Positions 15,823-24,602 of a DNA stretch of 64,000 nucleotides are shown piece after piece; position 1 is the stretch's first letter; each line of letters opens with the position of its first letter. A program made the position numbers and the translations under genes. The notes beneath the pieces are model-generated. The model saw only the letters and a program-made list of their open reading frames with translations. It did not search any database and was not told the DNA's origin. This DNA comes from Asticcacaulis sp. EMRT-3. GTDB lineage: Bacteria; Pseudomonadota; Alphaproteobacteria; Caulobacterales; Caulobacteraceae. The stretch is taken from the NCBI RefSeq assembly GCF_030027245.1, contig NZ_JASERT010000001.1, positions 1,728,501 through 1,792,500 of the forward strand. Direction: 5' to 3'.

Positions 15823-16988
15823 AACTGACCCTCGCCTATAATCCGCTCAATGACGCCGCCCTGATCCTGATCGCCGAGGCGCTCGGCTTCTATGACAGCG
15901 AAGGGCTGGACGTTACCCTGTCGCGTGAGGCCAACTGGTCGAATATCCGCGACAAGCTGGCCTATGGTCTGATCGACGCCGCCCATATTCTGGCCCCCAT
16001 GCCGTTTGCCGCCGCCCTGGGGCAAGGGCCTTCGATGGGACGGATCATCGCGCCGATGGCGCTGGGGGCCAATGGCAATTCGGTGCTGGTGTCGTCTGAG
16101 CTGAAGCAGCGGCTCGAACAGGAGGGCGCGGTGCCGAAAACCCTGCTGGGCAGTGCCCGCCTGCTGGCGCGCGAGGTCGAACGCAGGCGCTATGCCGGGG
16201 CGGGACGGTTGGTGTTCGCCGTTCCCTTCACCTTTTCGCCGCACCATTTCATGCTGCGCCACTGGGTTGCGGCGGCGGGCCTCGATCCCGAACGGCAGAT
16301 TCAATGGGTGGTGGCACCGCCCTCGCGTATGGCCGATATGGTCAAGGACGGTGTGATCGACGGCTTCTGCTCCGGCGCGCCGTGGCCGCAGACCGCGCAA
16401 CGAAACGGACAGGGCGAAATCCTTTTCTCCGATCCCGATTTCTGGACGCTGAAACCGGAAAAAATCCTGGGGGTGCGCGCCGACTGGGCCGACAGCCACC
16501 CCGAAGCCACGATCGCCCTGACGCGCGCCCTGCTGCGCGCCGGATTATGGGCCAGTGACGCCGGACACCATGATGATCTCGTCCGCATTCTGGCGCGCAA
16601 AACCTATGTCGGGGCCACCGCCGAAGCCATAGAACTGGCGCTGCTCCCGCAGGAAACGCCGGGCGGCACGGGCCTGTGTCTCGATCCGCGCATCGCCACC
16701 TTCCCGTGGATCAGCCACGCCAAATGGTTTCTGGGCCAGATGGTGCGCTGGGGCTGGCTGTCGCCCGACCACGATTTCGACCAGTTGGCCCGGCGTGTGT
16801 ACCGGCCCGACCTGTGGCGTCAGGCGGCGGGCGGGCTGGGCCTCAACCTGCCGCTTTTCGATGAAAAGGACGAAGGCGGCCACCCGCACGACTGGCTGTT
16901 ACCGGCCAGCCCCGCCGACATCGCCATGCCGCCCGATCAGATGTTCGACGGCGGTATCTTCCGCTGCGCGGCGTCCTCGAAGATATAG
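15819..16988 (+). CDS. nasS: NasS-like nitrate sensor (NrtA/CmpA-type binding protein)
   Basis: A 389-residue protein of the NrtA/CmpA/NasS periplasmic-binding fold. It starts KLTLAYNPLNDAALILIAEALGFYDSEGLDV and includes the ligand-lobe segments AAHILAPMPFAAALG and FVAVPFTFSPHHFMLRHW-like. There is no signal peptide, so it is cytoplasmic, as expected for NasS, which holds NasT inactive until nitrate or nitrite binds (established in Azotobacter and Paracoccus systems). It is translationally coupled to nasT. The C-terminus is ordinary and no lipid or TAT signal is present. Confidence 0.9.
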   Translation: MKLTLAYNPLNDAALILIAEALGFYDSEGLDVTLSREANWSNIRDKLAYGLIDAAHILAPMPFAAALGQGPSMGRIIAPMALGANGNSVLVSSELKQRLEQEGAVPKTLLGSARLLAREVERRRYAGAGRLVFAVPFTFSPHHFMLRHWVAAAGLDPERQIQWVVAPPSRMADMVKDGVIDGFCSGAPWPQTAQRNGQGEILFSDPDFWTLKPEKILGVRADWADSHPEATIALTRALLRAGLWASDAGHHDDLVRILARKTYVGATAEAIELALLPQETPGGTGLCLDPRIATFPWISHAKWFLGQMVRWGWLSPDHDFDQLARRVYRPDLWRQAAGGLGLNLPLFDEKDEGGHPHDWLLPASPADIAMPPDQMFDGGIFRCAASSKI

Positions 16989-17061
16989 ATGTCGAGCAGG
17001 CCGTGATCGCCGCCCGCGACGAAAGGCTGTCGGATATTTAAGTGCGGTTGCCACCACAGGG

Positions 17062-17091
17062 TTGACGCGGCTTGGCGATGTTCGGCATAGA
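17062..17091 (+). promoter_or_regulatory. Candidate ugd promoter
   Basis: A TTGACGC -35 element at 17062-17068 is followed, 18 nt from the end of TTGACG, by CATAGA (17086-17091). The start codon is 38 nt further. The -35 fits the Caulobacter TTGACGS form; the -10 is poor. Confidence 0.4.
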
Positions 17092-17129
17092 CGGGTTACA
17101 GACAATCCAGCCGCGAAAGAAACGCCACT

Positions 17130-18296
17130 ATGAAAATCACCATTTCGGGCCTCGGTTATGTCGGGCTGTCCAATGCTGTTTTGCTGGCCCAGCATCATGA
17201 GGTGGTGGCGCTCGATGTGGTGGCCAGCAAGGTCGAGATGCTCAATGCGCGGCAATCGCCGATCGTCGATGCCGAGATCGAGGACTATCTTAAAAACCGC
17301 CCGCTCAATCTGCGCGCCACCCTCGACAAGGCCGACGCCTATGCCGGTGCCGATTTCGTCATTATCGCCACCCCGACCAATTACGACCCCGACAGCAATT
17401 ATTTCGACACCCGTTCGGTGCAGGCCGTCATCCGCGATGTGCTGGCCTATGTACCCTCGGCTACCATCATCATCAAATCGACCATCCCTGTCGGCTTCAC
17501 CGAAGAGATGCGCGCCCAGTTCGGCTGCGACAATCTGATCTTTTCGCCCGAATTCCTGCGCGAAGGCCGCGCGCTTTATGACAATCTGCACCCGTCGCGC
17601 ATCGTGGTGGGCGAACGCTCGAAACGTGCCGAAACCTTTGCCGGCCTGTTGCAGCAAGGCGCCATCAAGACCGATATTCCCGTCCTGTTTACCGGTTCGA
17701 GCGAGGCCGAGGCGATCAAGCTGTTCGCCAATACCTATCTGGCCATGCGCGTCGCCTATTTTAACGAGCTTGACACCTATGCCTCGCTGGCGGGCTTAAA
17801 CACGCGCGAAATCATCGACGGAGTCGGCCTCGATCCGCGCATCGGCACTCAGTACAACAACCCGTCCTTCGGTTACGGCGGCTACTGCCTGCCCAAGGAC
17901 ACCAAGCAATTGCTGGCCAATTATAACGAGGTGCCGCAAAACCTGATCCGCGCCATCGTTGACGCCAATACCACGCGCAAGGATTTCATCGCGCGCGAGG
18001 TCGTGCAGCGCAATCCGAAGATTGTCGGTGTGTATCGCCTGACCATGAAGGCCAATTCCGACAATTTCCGCGATTCCTCGATCCAGGGCGTGATGAAGCG
18101 CATCAAGGCCAAGGGGATCGAGGTGGTGATCTATGAACCCGCCCTGCATGAAGAACAATTCTTCCGTTCGCGCGTCGTGCGCGACTTAAGCGAGTTCAAA
18201 GCGATGTGCGATGTCATCCTGTCGAACCGCCTGTCGCCCGAACTGGCCGACGTGTCCGACAAGGTCTATACGCGCGACCTGTTCGGCAGCGACTGA
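17130..18296 (+). CDS. ugd: UDP-glucose 6-dehydrogenase
   Basis: Oxidises UDP-glucose to UDP-glucuronate with two NAD+, for polysaccharide or lipid decoration. The 388-residue length equals the E. coli K-12 Ugd type. The N-terminal Rossmann motif is [15 protein letters not shown] (4-18), with IIATPTNYD near 84-92. The catalytic Cys segment [16 protein letters not shown] is near 250-265. The C-terminal UDP-binding domain begins around 300. It is a single gene with a strong hairpin downstream shared with the convergent GH39 gene. Confidence 0.95.
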   Translation: MKITISGLGYVGLSNAVLLAQHHEVVALDVVASKVEMLNARQSPIVDAEIEDYLKNRPLNLRATLDKADAYAGADFVIIATPTNYDPDSNYFDTRSVQAVIRDVLAYVPSATIIIKSTIPVGFTEEMRAQFGCDNLIFSPEFLREGRALYDNLHPSRIVVGERSKRAETFAGLLQQGAIKTDIPVLFTGSSEAEAIKLFANTYLAMRVAYFNELDTYASLAGLNTREIIDGVGLDPRIGTQYNNPSFGYGGYCLPKDTKQLLANYNEVPQNLIRAIVDANTTRKDFIAREVVQRNPKIVGVYRLTMKANSDNFRDSSIQGVMKRIKAKGIEVVIYEPALHEEQFFRSRVVRDLSEFKAMCDVILSNRLSPELADVSDKVYTRDLFGSD

Positions 18297-18310
18297 CAAA
18301 AAGACACGAA

Positions 18311-18355
18311 GCAAGGCCCGCTCCGCCCCACTGTGGAGAGCGGAGCGGGCCTTGC
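18311..18355. terminator. Convergent-gene hairpin between ugd and the GH39 gene
   Basis: A perfect 16-bp inverted repeat (18311-18326 with 18340-18355) has a 13-nt loop. It lies 15 nt after the ugd stop and 6 nt from the GH39 stop. No T-run follows on either side, so it may work as a bidirectional or 3'-end protecting structure and not as a classic intrinsic terminator. Confidence 0.7.
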
Positions 18356-18361
18356 GTCATA

Positions 18362-19927
18362 TCACGGCAGCTTATCAAACTTCGCCAGTACGATGTCATT
18401 GGCGCGCATCGCCACGGTGTAATGCGCCGTGCCGTCTGGGCCAACCACAATGGTCTTGGTGCTTTCGGGCTTGTCGGTCGTTTTCGCCTGAAGATCGGCA
18501 ATCTGCTGCGCGCTCAGATCCTTGGGTGAGCCCATATCGATATAGGCGCTGTCGGCGTCATTGGCACGGTAACCGGTGCGGAAGACGGTGACGATATAGC
18601 GTCCCGGCGTCAGGCCCTTCAGGTCAAACTGGGCGGGCGCGGCGTCGTGGGTCGGCAACAGATGGGTATAGGTCGGGCGGTTGCTTTTCGCCTGCACCGG
18701 CTGCTCGAAATCCCAGACCAGGGCGGTGACGTCATTCCCTTTGTGCGTCACATAGGCGGACGCATCATTGGTTTTCAGCTCATCCGGCCCCAGTTCGGCC
18801 AGATATTTATAGGCAAACCAGGCGGGCTTTCGGATGCCATCGCGGTTCATCAGGCCAAAACCGCCCTGAAAAGCGGCGGTCGGCGGGCCGGGTTCCTCAA
18901 ACAGATCGGAATAGGTCCAGTAGCTCATGCCCTGCACCAGTCCCTCGGATTTTTTCAGCTTGCTGAGGATATAGGGGGCCGAAATATAGGAATCGTGTAC
19001 CGGATCGCGCGGCGTATAGCTGGTGGACCATTCGGTGAAATAGAGCGGCAGGCCCGGATAGGCCGAGGCCTGAATTTCATTACGCACCTTGCGCACATCG
19101 CCGACAATCGCATCGGGCGACGGCGACAGCTTGGTATCGGACTGGCCGTTTTCATCGAGGAAGCCGCCATCGACGCCATAGGTATGGGTGGTGACGAAAT
19201 CGACCGCCGCGCCCGACGCCTTGACGTGAGCGAGGAATTCCGGCACCCAGGCCGCGCCCGCCGTTGATGGGCCGCCGACGCGCAAATCGGGATCAACCGC
19301 CTTCAGGGTGCGCGAGGTCAGGTCGAAAAGCTTGAAATAGGCGTCCTGATCGGCGCCTTCCCAGAAACCGCTAAGATTCGGCTCGTTCCACACCTCGAAA
19401 TACCAGCTTCGCACCTCATCCTTGCCGTAGCGCGCCTCGATATGGCGCGCAAAGGCATCGACCAGTCCGGCCCACAGCTTCGGATCGGGATGCGAGGTAT
19501 TGCCCTTCCAGTAGAAGATGGTCTGATCCGAGGTCTTCATCGCTTCGGGCGTGAAACCCAGTTCGACAAACGGCTTGATGCCGATCTTCAGCAGGTGATC
19601 ATAGAGATAGTCGATCTTCGTCCAGTCATAGACCGGCTGGCCATTGACGATCTTATAGGTGCCCAGCACATCATGAAAGATGGCGTGGAAGCGGATATAG
19701 CGGAAATGCAGCTCATCCTCGGCGGTCTGGAGCTGGGCCAGACTGTCATCGCGGATCAGGGTGCCCGGATAGTCGGAACCGACCGACAGATCAAAGAAAT
19801 GATCGAGCGGCCCTTTTTCCACGTGCATATCGGCGGTGATATGGCGCACCGGCGTTTCGGCACGGGCGCTCAGCGGCAGGATCAGGGCCGCGCTGGCCAG
19901 CAGGGTGATGAGATGTGACTTCAACAT
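18362..19927 (-). CDS. Glycoside hydrolase family 39, probable beta-xylosidase
   Basis: A 521-residue secreted glycosidase. Residues 1-25 are a signal peptide (MLKSHLITLLASAALILPLSARA). The TIM barrel carries the acid/base Glu182 in FEVWNEPNL and the nucleophile Glu299 in YFTEWSTSY, both in GH39 context. A C-terminal beta-rich segment follows from about 400. The likely reaction is release of xylose from xylo-oligosaccharides in the periplasm (family knowledge). The ATG at 19927 has GAGGA upstream; a longer frame to 19957 is not needed. No copy of the neighbouring LacI palindrome was seen upstream. Confidence 0.92.
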   Translation of the reverse strand: MLKSHLITLLASAALILPLSARAETPVRHITADMHVEKGPLDHFFDLSVGSDYPGTLIRDDSLAQLQTAEDELHFRYIRFHAIFHDVLGTYKIVNGQPVYDWTKIDYLYDHLLKIGIKPFVELGFTPEAMKTSDQTIFYWKGNTSHPDPKLWAGLVDAFARHIEARYGKDEVRSWYFEVWNEPNLSGFWEGADQDAYFKLFDLTSRTLKAVDPDLRVGGPSTAGAAWVPEFLAHVKASGAAVDFVTTHTYGVDGGFLDENGQSDTKLSPSPDAIVGDVRKVRNEIQASAYPGLPLYFTEWSTSYTPRDPVHDSYISAPYILSKLKKSEGLVQGMSYWTYSDLFEEPGPPTAAFQGGFGLMNRDGIRKPAWFAYKYLAELGPDELKTNDASAYVTHKGNDVTALVWDFEQPVQAKSNRPTYTHLLPTHDAAPAQFDLKGLTPGRYIVTVFRTGYRANDADSAYIDMGSPKDLSAQQIADLQAKTTDKPESTKTIVVGPDGTAHYTVAMRANDIVLAKFDKLP

Positions 19928-20243
19928 GACTTTCCTCTTTTGTCCGACCATAGCCAAACAGAGCCGTCATGCAAGCCCTGCCAGCGCGCTTTCCTGTTAT
20001 CGCTATCAAAAAACCCGGCCCAGCAGCCGCTTATCTGCGGCCTCCATTTTGCCCCTTGCATCGCGGCCATTAAGGATCATGGGCCGCGCCACCTCCCCCG
20101 CTGCGCAGGGGAGGATCATCCCTTCTCATCCTCCCTTGTAGCGCAGCGTACGGGGGAGGTGGCGAGCAAGCGCAGCGCGTCGAGCCGGAGGGGGCGGTTT
20201 CACCTCGCCGTCAACCTTCAGCCGGGCCGTACATGGCTAGCCC
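19928..20243. other. Intergenic region between GH39 and GH3 genes, with palindromic repeat
   Basis: There are 316 nt. 20089-20205 is a palindrome-rich element: CGCCACCTCCCCCGCTGC at its left, GGGGGAGGTGGCG near 20153-20165, plus inner GGGGAGGAT...ATCCTCCC. The remainder contains the GH39 promoter region, with no clear -10/-35 by eye. No gene was found. Confidence 0.65.
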
Positions 20244-22883
20244 CTATTTCACCGGACAGGTAGCGGCGTCGCCCTCATCCGAGGCCAGCTTGATACTGGA
20301 ATAGCTGATCGACAGGGCCTTACCGGAGCTGAGCGCGAACGGTACGCCCACCTTGTTCATGTCGGTGCCGGCAGCGTGCATACAGTCGAGCGTCATTTTG
20401 AGCGTGGCCCATTGCCCGACCGGTGCGGTCAGCAGCGACGAGACATCGATACCGTGAATGTGCTGCGCGTCTTCGCCCATCGCCAGCATGACCGGCCCGG
20501 CCACCGGCGCATCAAGCCGATAGGTCATGGCGAGCGTCATCTTGCCGCCCATCTGACGACTGAGATCGACCGGCTTGCCGCTGATCATCGCTTCGCCTTC
20601 GCCTGCGCCCGAAAACACCAGCGAACGACCCGCCTCCTGCTTACCGGCATCAACCGCCGACTGCTTGACGAAACCATCCGGGCTGGCAAAGGCGTCGCGG
20701 TCGCCCTTCGTCGCGCCCTTGTCGTCGCTCAGGTTCAGCGTCCACGGCGCTTTCACGCGACCGGCGTCGAAATAGTCATCGACATTGACGACATCGGCAT
20801 CGCTGACGCCGGAATCTTCCGAAAGCTGCGGCACATCGCCAATATCTTCGTAGGTCAGGCCATAACCATAGGCGAACAGAGGATCATAGCCGGGCGTGCC
20901 GACATTGAGCGGGCCCTGATTGCCCTTTTTGGGCCAGGAGAAGGTCAGCTTGCCTTTGAAATCATAGCGCGGCTTGCCATTCTGGTCGCCGATCAGCACA
21001 TCGGCGACGCCGCCGCCTTCCGAACCGGGCAGCCAGGCTTCGACAAAGGCGTCAGAAGCGTTGATATAGGGGTTGGTCCACAAGGGGCGGCCCGACAGAA
21101 AGACCGTCACCACCGGAATACCGGCCGATTTCAGCTTCTGGATCAGTTCGAGATCGGAGGTGTCGCCCTGCTTATAGATCAGGTTCGGACGATCACCCTG
21201 GAATTCGGCATAGGGGTCCTCGCCAATAACCACAATGGCTACGTCCGGCTTGGTGGTGTAGCTGCCATCAACGCTGAGATCGGCGCTGCCGCCCGCCTTT
21301 TCGACCGCTTCCTTGATGCCGCCATAGATGGACTGGCCATTGGGGAAGTCGGCATTGGTATTGCCTGTGCCCTGCCAGGTGATCGTCCAGCCACCGCACT
21401 GCTTGCCAATATTGTCGGCGCCGTCGCCCGCCACGAGGATATGCTGGGTGGGGTTGAGCGGCAGGGTGTGGTTTTCATTCTTGATCAGCACCAGCGATTC
21501 GCGCACCGCCTGCCGCGCCACGGCGCGATGGGCGGGGGAGCCTAAATCTTCCCAATGCCCCGCCAGAGGCCGGGTTTTCGGCGCGCCCTCATCGAACAGA
21601 CCGCCCTTGATCTTGGCGCGTAAGATTCGGCGGACGGCGTCATCGAGACGGCTCATCGGGATGATGCCCGATTTCACCTCGGCCAGTTCGTGGTTATACA
21701 TGCCCTTCCAGCCATCGGGGGCCATGAACATGTCGATCCCGGCATTCATGGCGGCGGGGCAGTCATCATTGCTGCATCCGGGCACCTGGCCCTGCGCATT
21801 CCAGTCGGTAATGGCGAAGCCGTCAAAATGCATACGCTGCTTGAGCGCGCCGGTGATCAGTTCCTTGTTGGCGGTCATCTTCTGGTTATTCCACGACGAG
21901 AAGGACACCATGACCGACAAAACACCCGCCTTGATGGCCGGCGGGTAACCCGCGCCATGAATGCGGGCCAGATCGGCTTCCGACATCTCGGCGTCGCCCT
22001 GATCCTTGCCGCCTTCCGTGCCGCCATCGCCTAAGAAATGCTTGGCCGACGAGATGATATGGCCGGGTTTGATACCGTCCATGCCGCCATTCACGCCTTG
22101 CAGGCCTTCCACCATGCGGCCCGCATAGGCGGCGACATCGGCGGGATTTTCCGAATAGCTTTCATAGGAGCGGCCCCAGCGCTTGTCGCGCACCACGGCC
22201 ACGGTCGGGGCAAAGGTCCAGTCCACGCCCGCCAGCGACATTTCATCGGCGGTGACTTCACCGATCTTCTGCACCAGATCGGGATCGTGGGCCGCGCCCA
22301 GACCGACATTGTGCGGGAAGATGACCGCACCGACCAGATTGGAATGGCCATGCACGGCGTCGATGCCGAACATCAGCGGTATATGCACCTTGGTGGGACG
22401 TGCCGCCGCGCCGCGCCAGTAATCGTCGGCCAGTTGCAGCCATTGGTCGGGCGTGGCGCGCTCATTGCCGCCGGGCGAGGAATTGCCACCGGCCAGAATC
22501 GAGCCAATCGGATATTCGCTGAGGTCTTTCGGCGTGATGAAATTGATGTCGGCCTGAATCGTCTGGCCAACCTTTTCCTCAAGCGTCATCTGCGCCATGA
22601 TCTTGGTGATGCGCGCCTCGGTGACCGGATCGACGATGCCGACTGGGGCCAGTTTCGGCCAGGCGGGATCGACCGGAATCACGGTGGATTTGGCGGCCGG
22701 TTTTTTGCCTGTCTTCTCGATCGTCTTGTGCGCGACCTGGTGCGGTTTCGGATGAACCCTGGCGTCGGCCTGCGGCGCGATCAGCCCCAGGCCCAGCAAA
22801 ACGCCCAGCGCGGCCCCGGCCTTGAGAGCGGACTTCAGACAAGGGAGCGTATAACGGCGCGCGCCGCGATCGGTTTTGGACAT
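20244..22883 (-). CDS. Glycoside hydrolase family 3 beta-glucosidase (ExoP/BglX-like), secreted
   Basis: An 879-residue exported beta-glucosidase or exo-1,4/1,3-beta-glucosidase. After a signal segment (about 20-45, ALGVLLGLGLIAPQADA) come the GH3 N-terminal barrel (about 75-420) and the GH3 C-terminal domain (about 450-690). Key residues are KHFLGDGGT and the nucleophile Asp360 in GFAITDWN. A galactose-binding-like C-terminal domain follows (about 720-879), as in ExoP-type enzymes. It should liberate glucose from cello- or laminari-oligosaccharides. ATG 22883 is preferred over 22922 because AAGGAAA lies upstream. LacI-type operators lie upstream, so it is probably sugar-inducible. Confidence 0.93.
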   Translation of the reverse strand: MSKTDRGARRYTLPCLKSALKAGAALGVLLGLGLIAPQADARVHPKPHQVAHKTIEKTGKKPAAKSTVIPVDPAWPKLAPVGIVDPVTEARITKIMAQMTLEEKVGQTIQADINFITPKDLSEYPIGSILAGGNSSPGGNERATPDQWLQLADDYWRGAAARPTKVHIPLMFGIDAVHGHSNLVGAVIFPHNVGLGAAHDPDLVQKIGEVTADEMSLAGVDWTFAPTVAVVRDKRWGRSYESYSENPADVAAYAGRMVEGLQGVNGGMDGIKPGHIISSAKHFLGDGGTEGGKDQGDAEMSEADLARIHGAGYPPAIKAGVLSVMVSFSSWNNQKMTANKELITGALKQRMHFDGFAITDWNAQGQVPGCSNDDCPAAMNAGIDMFMAPDGWKGMYNHELAEVKSGIIPMSRLDDAVRRILRAKIKGGLFDEGAPKTRPLAGHWEDLGSPAHRAVARQAVRESLVLIKNENHTLPLNPTQHILVAGDGADNIGKQCGGWTITWQGTGNTNADFPNGQSIYGGIKEAVEKAGGSADLSVDGSYTTKPDVAIVVIGEDPYAEFQGDRPNLIYKQGDTSDLELIQKLKSAGIPVVTVFLSGRPLWTNPYINASDAFVEAWLPGSEGGGVADVLIGDQNGKPRYDFKGKLTFSWPKKGNQGPLNVGTPGYDPLFAYGYGLTYEDIGDVPQLSEDSGVSDADVVNVDDYFDAGRVKAPWTLNLSDDKGATKGDRDAFASPDGFVKQSAVDAGKQEAGRSLVFSGAGEGEAMISGKPVDLSRQMGGKMTLAMTYRLDAPVAGPVMLAMGEDAQHIHGIDVSSLLTAPVGQWATLKMTLDCMHAAGTDMNKVGVPFALSSGKALSISYSSIKLASDEGDAATCPVK

Positions 22884-23001
22884 GGGGTTTCCTTGCGTTC
22901 TTCCACAACATTGTTTTTTCACATCTGTAGCACGCAGAGTTCCGATTGGACAGCCGCATATCCCCAGACTTCTCCCGCCTGTGCGACGGGATGACGTGTC
23001 A

Positions 23002-23031
23002 TTTATTGACAGCGCTATCAGCCAGCGTCAA
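23002..23031 (-). promoter_or_regulatory. GH3 gene promoter with LacI-type operator O1
   Basis: On the - strand a TTGACGC -35 box (23031-23025) matches the Caulobacter TTGACGS consensus. The palindrome TGACAGCGCTATCA (23007-23020) occupies the spacer towards an AT-rich -10 zone (23002-23007). A second, weaker operator, O2 (TGGAAGCGCTGTCA, 23046-23059), is just upstream. Repressor bound at O1 would block RNA polymerase. Confidence 0.6.
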
Positions 23032-23103
23032 GCCACACAAAGATATGGAAGCGCTGTCAGACAGGCTTTTTGCCATTCGCTTCCTATTTGCATTATTATT
23101 TAT

Positions 23104-23132
23104 TTGACAGCGTTGTCAGATAGCGCTAAATC
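23104..23132 (+). promoter_or_regulatory. Rightward promoter with LacI-type operator O3
   Basis: TTGACAG (23104-23110), a 14-nt spacer, then GCTAAATC (23125-23132). The latter fits GCTANAWC, the published Caulobacter housekeeping -10, at every position. The operator TGACAGCGTTGTCA (23105-23118) overlaps the -35 box. No protein gene follows on this strand. Confidence 0.6.
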
Positions 23133-23138
23133 ACAATC

Positions 23139-23330
23139 ACCCTGTTTCCTGTTGCGGTTCGCCGTGGCGGGATTGTGTTTAGAACCACATCACAGGGGCC
23201 TGGGTTTCTTTCCCTTTTTCATAACCCTGGCCTTTGGTGGTTTTAAAGCGCCTTCTTAAATGTGGCATTATTTGGAAGGCACTGGCCTTTATACCCGATG
23301 AACCGGTTTCCGGTTTGTCGGGTTTTTTTT
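23139..23330 (+). ncRNA. Candidate sugar-regulated small RNA
   Basis: The inferred transcript of about 190 nt runs from the promoter at 23104-23132 to the terminator at 23293-23330. Three stem-loops are visible. The first is 23197-23206 with 23223-23232 (one mismatch), exposing a 16-nt pyrimidine-rich loop, TCTTTCCCTTTTTCAT, that could pair with purine-rich ribosome-binding sites. The second is GCCTTC/GAAGGC (23250-23255, 23275-23280). The third is the terminator. A 23-codon GTG frame (23175-23246) exists, so a peptide-coding or dual-function RNA is not excluded. The placement and operator imply LacI control. No sequence relative is recognised. Confidence 0.45.
23293..23330 (+). terminator. 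Strong rightward intrinsic terminator
   Basis: A 14-bp stem (23293-23306 with 23310-23323, two G-T wobbles) has a 3-nt loop and is followed by eight T on the + strand. On the - strand no T-run follows, so it is not primarily the lacI terminator. Confidence 0.85.
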
Positions 23331-23338
23331 GCGCGTAT

Positions 23339-24433
23339 TTAGATCTTGCGGTCGGAATCGCGGCGTTGCAGCTCGAACGGCAGAAGTCGGCTGCGCGTAT
23401 GCAGACGCGCGCCCTCGCCGTTTTCGGCACGCGACAGCAAAAGATCAGCGGCGGCATGGGCCAGATCGGTCACCGGCTGGCGGATGGTGGTCAGGTGTGG
23501 CCAGATGATCAGCGAGCCGGGCGTATCGTCAAAACCGACCACCGACACCTGATCGGGCACACGAATGCCGGTCTGCTGGGCATAGGCCATGACGCCGAAC
23601 GCCATTTCGTCATTGCTGGCGAAAACGGCGGTGGGCAGGTCACCGGCATCGCTGAACAGGCTGCGCGCCGCCGCCTGACCTGAGGCGAAGCTGTTATAGC
23701 CCTGCGCCATATGGTTGAGGCGCGGCTTCAGGCTGGCCTCGTTCATGGCGCGGATATAGCCTTCATAGCGGCGGTGCGATGAACCGTGTTCGGGATGGCC
23801 GCGCACAAAGCCGATGTCAGTGTGGCCGCGATCGAGCAGATAGCGCGTCATATCATAGGCGGCCTGCACATCGTCCATTTCGACATAGGCCGAGCGGCCC
23901 GGAAAGGTCGAGGGCGACACGCGCACATAGGGCACACCGGCAGCCTCGACCGCATCGAGTACCTGCCCCATATCGCACAGGGGCGGAGTCAGGATCACGC
24001 CGTCGAGGCGGATGGTGGCCAGAAGGCTGGAAATCGCCCGGCCCAGATCGGGGGCCAGACTGTCCTGCGGCTCAGACAGGACGTGATAACCGCTGTCGCG
24101 GCAGCGGCTGATCACGCCTTCCTGCATGTCGATGACATAGCTCGACGACGGATTATCGTAGAGAAGCCCGATCAGAAACGAGCGCGAACCGGCCAGCGAA
24201 CGCGCCAGCAGATTGGGCCGGTAATGCAAAAGAGCGGCGGCTTCCTTGACCTTAGTGCGCGTTTCCTCACGCACATTGGGTTCATTATTCATGACCCGCG
24301 ACACGGTCTTGATCGACACGCCCGCCAGACGCGCCACATCATTGATGGTGGACACCGCATTGGCGGACGTGGATGCCGGGGCGCGGAAACCCGCCTCGCC
24401 CGTGCGCTGGCCCAAACCCTTGTTCTGCGTCAA
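23339..24433 (-). CDS. LacI family transcriptional regulator of sugar catabolism
   Basis: A 364-residue repressor. The N-terminal 28 residues are an extension. The LacI helix-turn-helix STINDVARLAGVSIKTVSRVMN is next, then the hinge helix region (YRPNLLARSLAG). A periplasmic-binding-like sensor domain runs to the end (LIGLLYDNPSSSYV; VVGFDDTPGSLIIWP). The palindrome upstream of its own gene (24507-24520), in the zwf promoter and near the GH3 gene suggests it is autoregulated and controls the Entner-Doudoroff operon and glucan hydrolase. The inducer could be glucose or an ED intermediate (inference). Proximity is the only evidence that this protein reads those sites. Confidence 0.92.
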   Translation of the reverse strand: MTQNKGLGQRTGEAGFRAPASTSANAVSTINDVARLAGVSIKTVSRVMNNEPNVREETRTKVKEAAALLHYRPNLLARSLAGSRSFLIGLLYDNPSSSYVIDMQEGVISRCRDSGYHVLSEPQDSLAPDLGRAISSLLATIRLDGVILTPPLCDMGQVLDAVEAAGVPYVRVSPSTFPGRSAYVEMDDVQAAYDMTRYLLDRGHTDIGFVRGHPEHGSSHRRYEGYIRAMNEASLKPRLNHMAQGYNSFASGQAAARSLFSDAGDLPTAVFASNDEMAFGVMAYAQQTGIRVPDQVSVVGFDDTPGSLIIWPHLTTIRQPVTDLAHAAADLLLSRAENGEGARLHTRSRLLPFELQRRDSDRKI

Positions 24434-24506
24434 GCGCGCCGTCCCTGAAATAGGCGCGCAGCTTATCGCCGGGCGCGAAAATTGGTCTGCTAAACTGCGC
24501 TGCGGA

Positions 24507-24521
24507 TGACAGCTTTGTCAA
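24507..24521 (-). promoter_or_regulatory. LacI-type operator upstream of lacI
   Basis: TGACAGCTTTGTCA (24507-24520) differs from the zwf palindrome in the central bases. On the - strand a perfect TTGACA (24521-24516) overlaps it, a plausible -35 for lacI 74 nt from the start codon. The -10 is not clear. Confidence 0.5.
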
Positions 24522-24602
24522 CTGTCATCCGCCCTGTCTTTTCAGAGGTTTAAAACCGGCCCCTGTCCGGTCTTGTCCTGCAAACCATTCCGCTGCGGCT
24601 GA

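Larger units (their letters stand above)
22884..23338. other. Regulatory intergenic region between the GH3 gene and lacI
   Basis: There are 455 nt with no annotated protein gene. It holds the leftward GH3 promoter with operators O1 and O2, operator O3 inside a rightward promoter (23104-23132), a structured transcript candidate (23139-23330) and a strong rightward terminator. Leftward genes on both sides leave the rightward signals otherwise unexplained. Confidence 0.75.
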
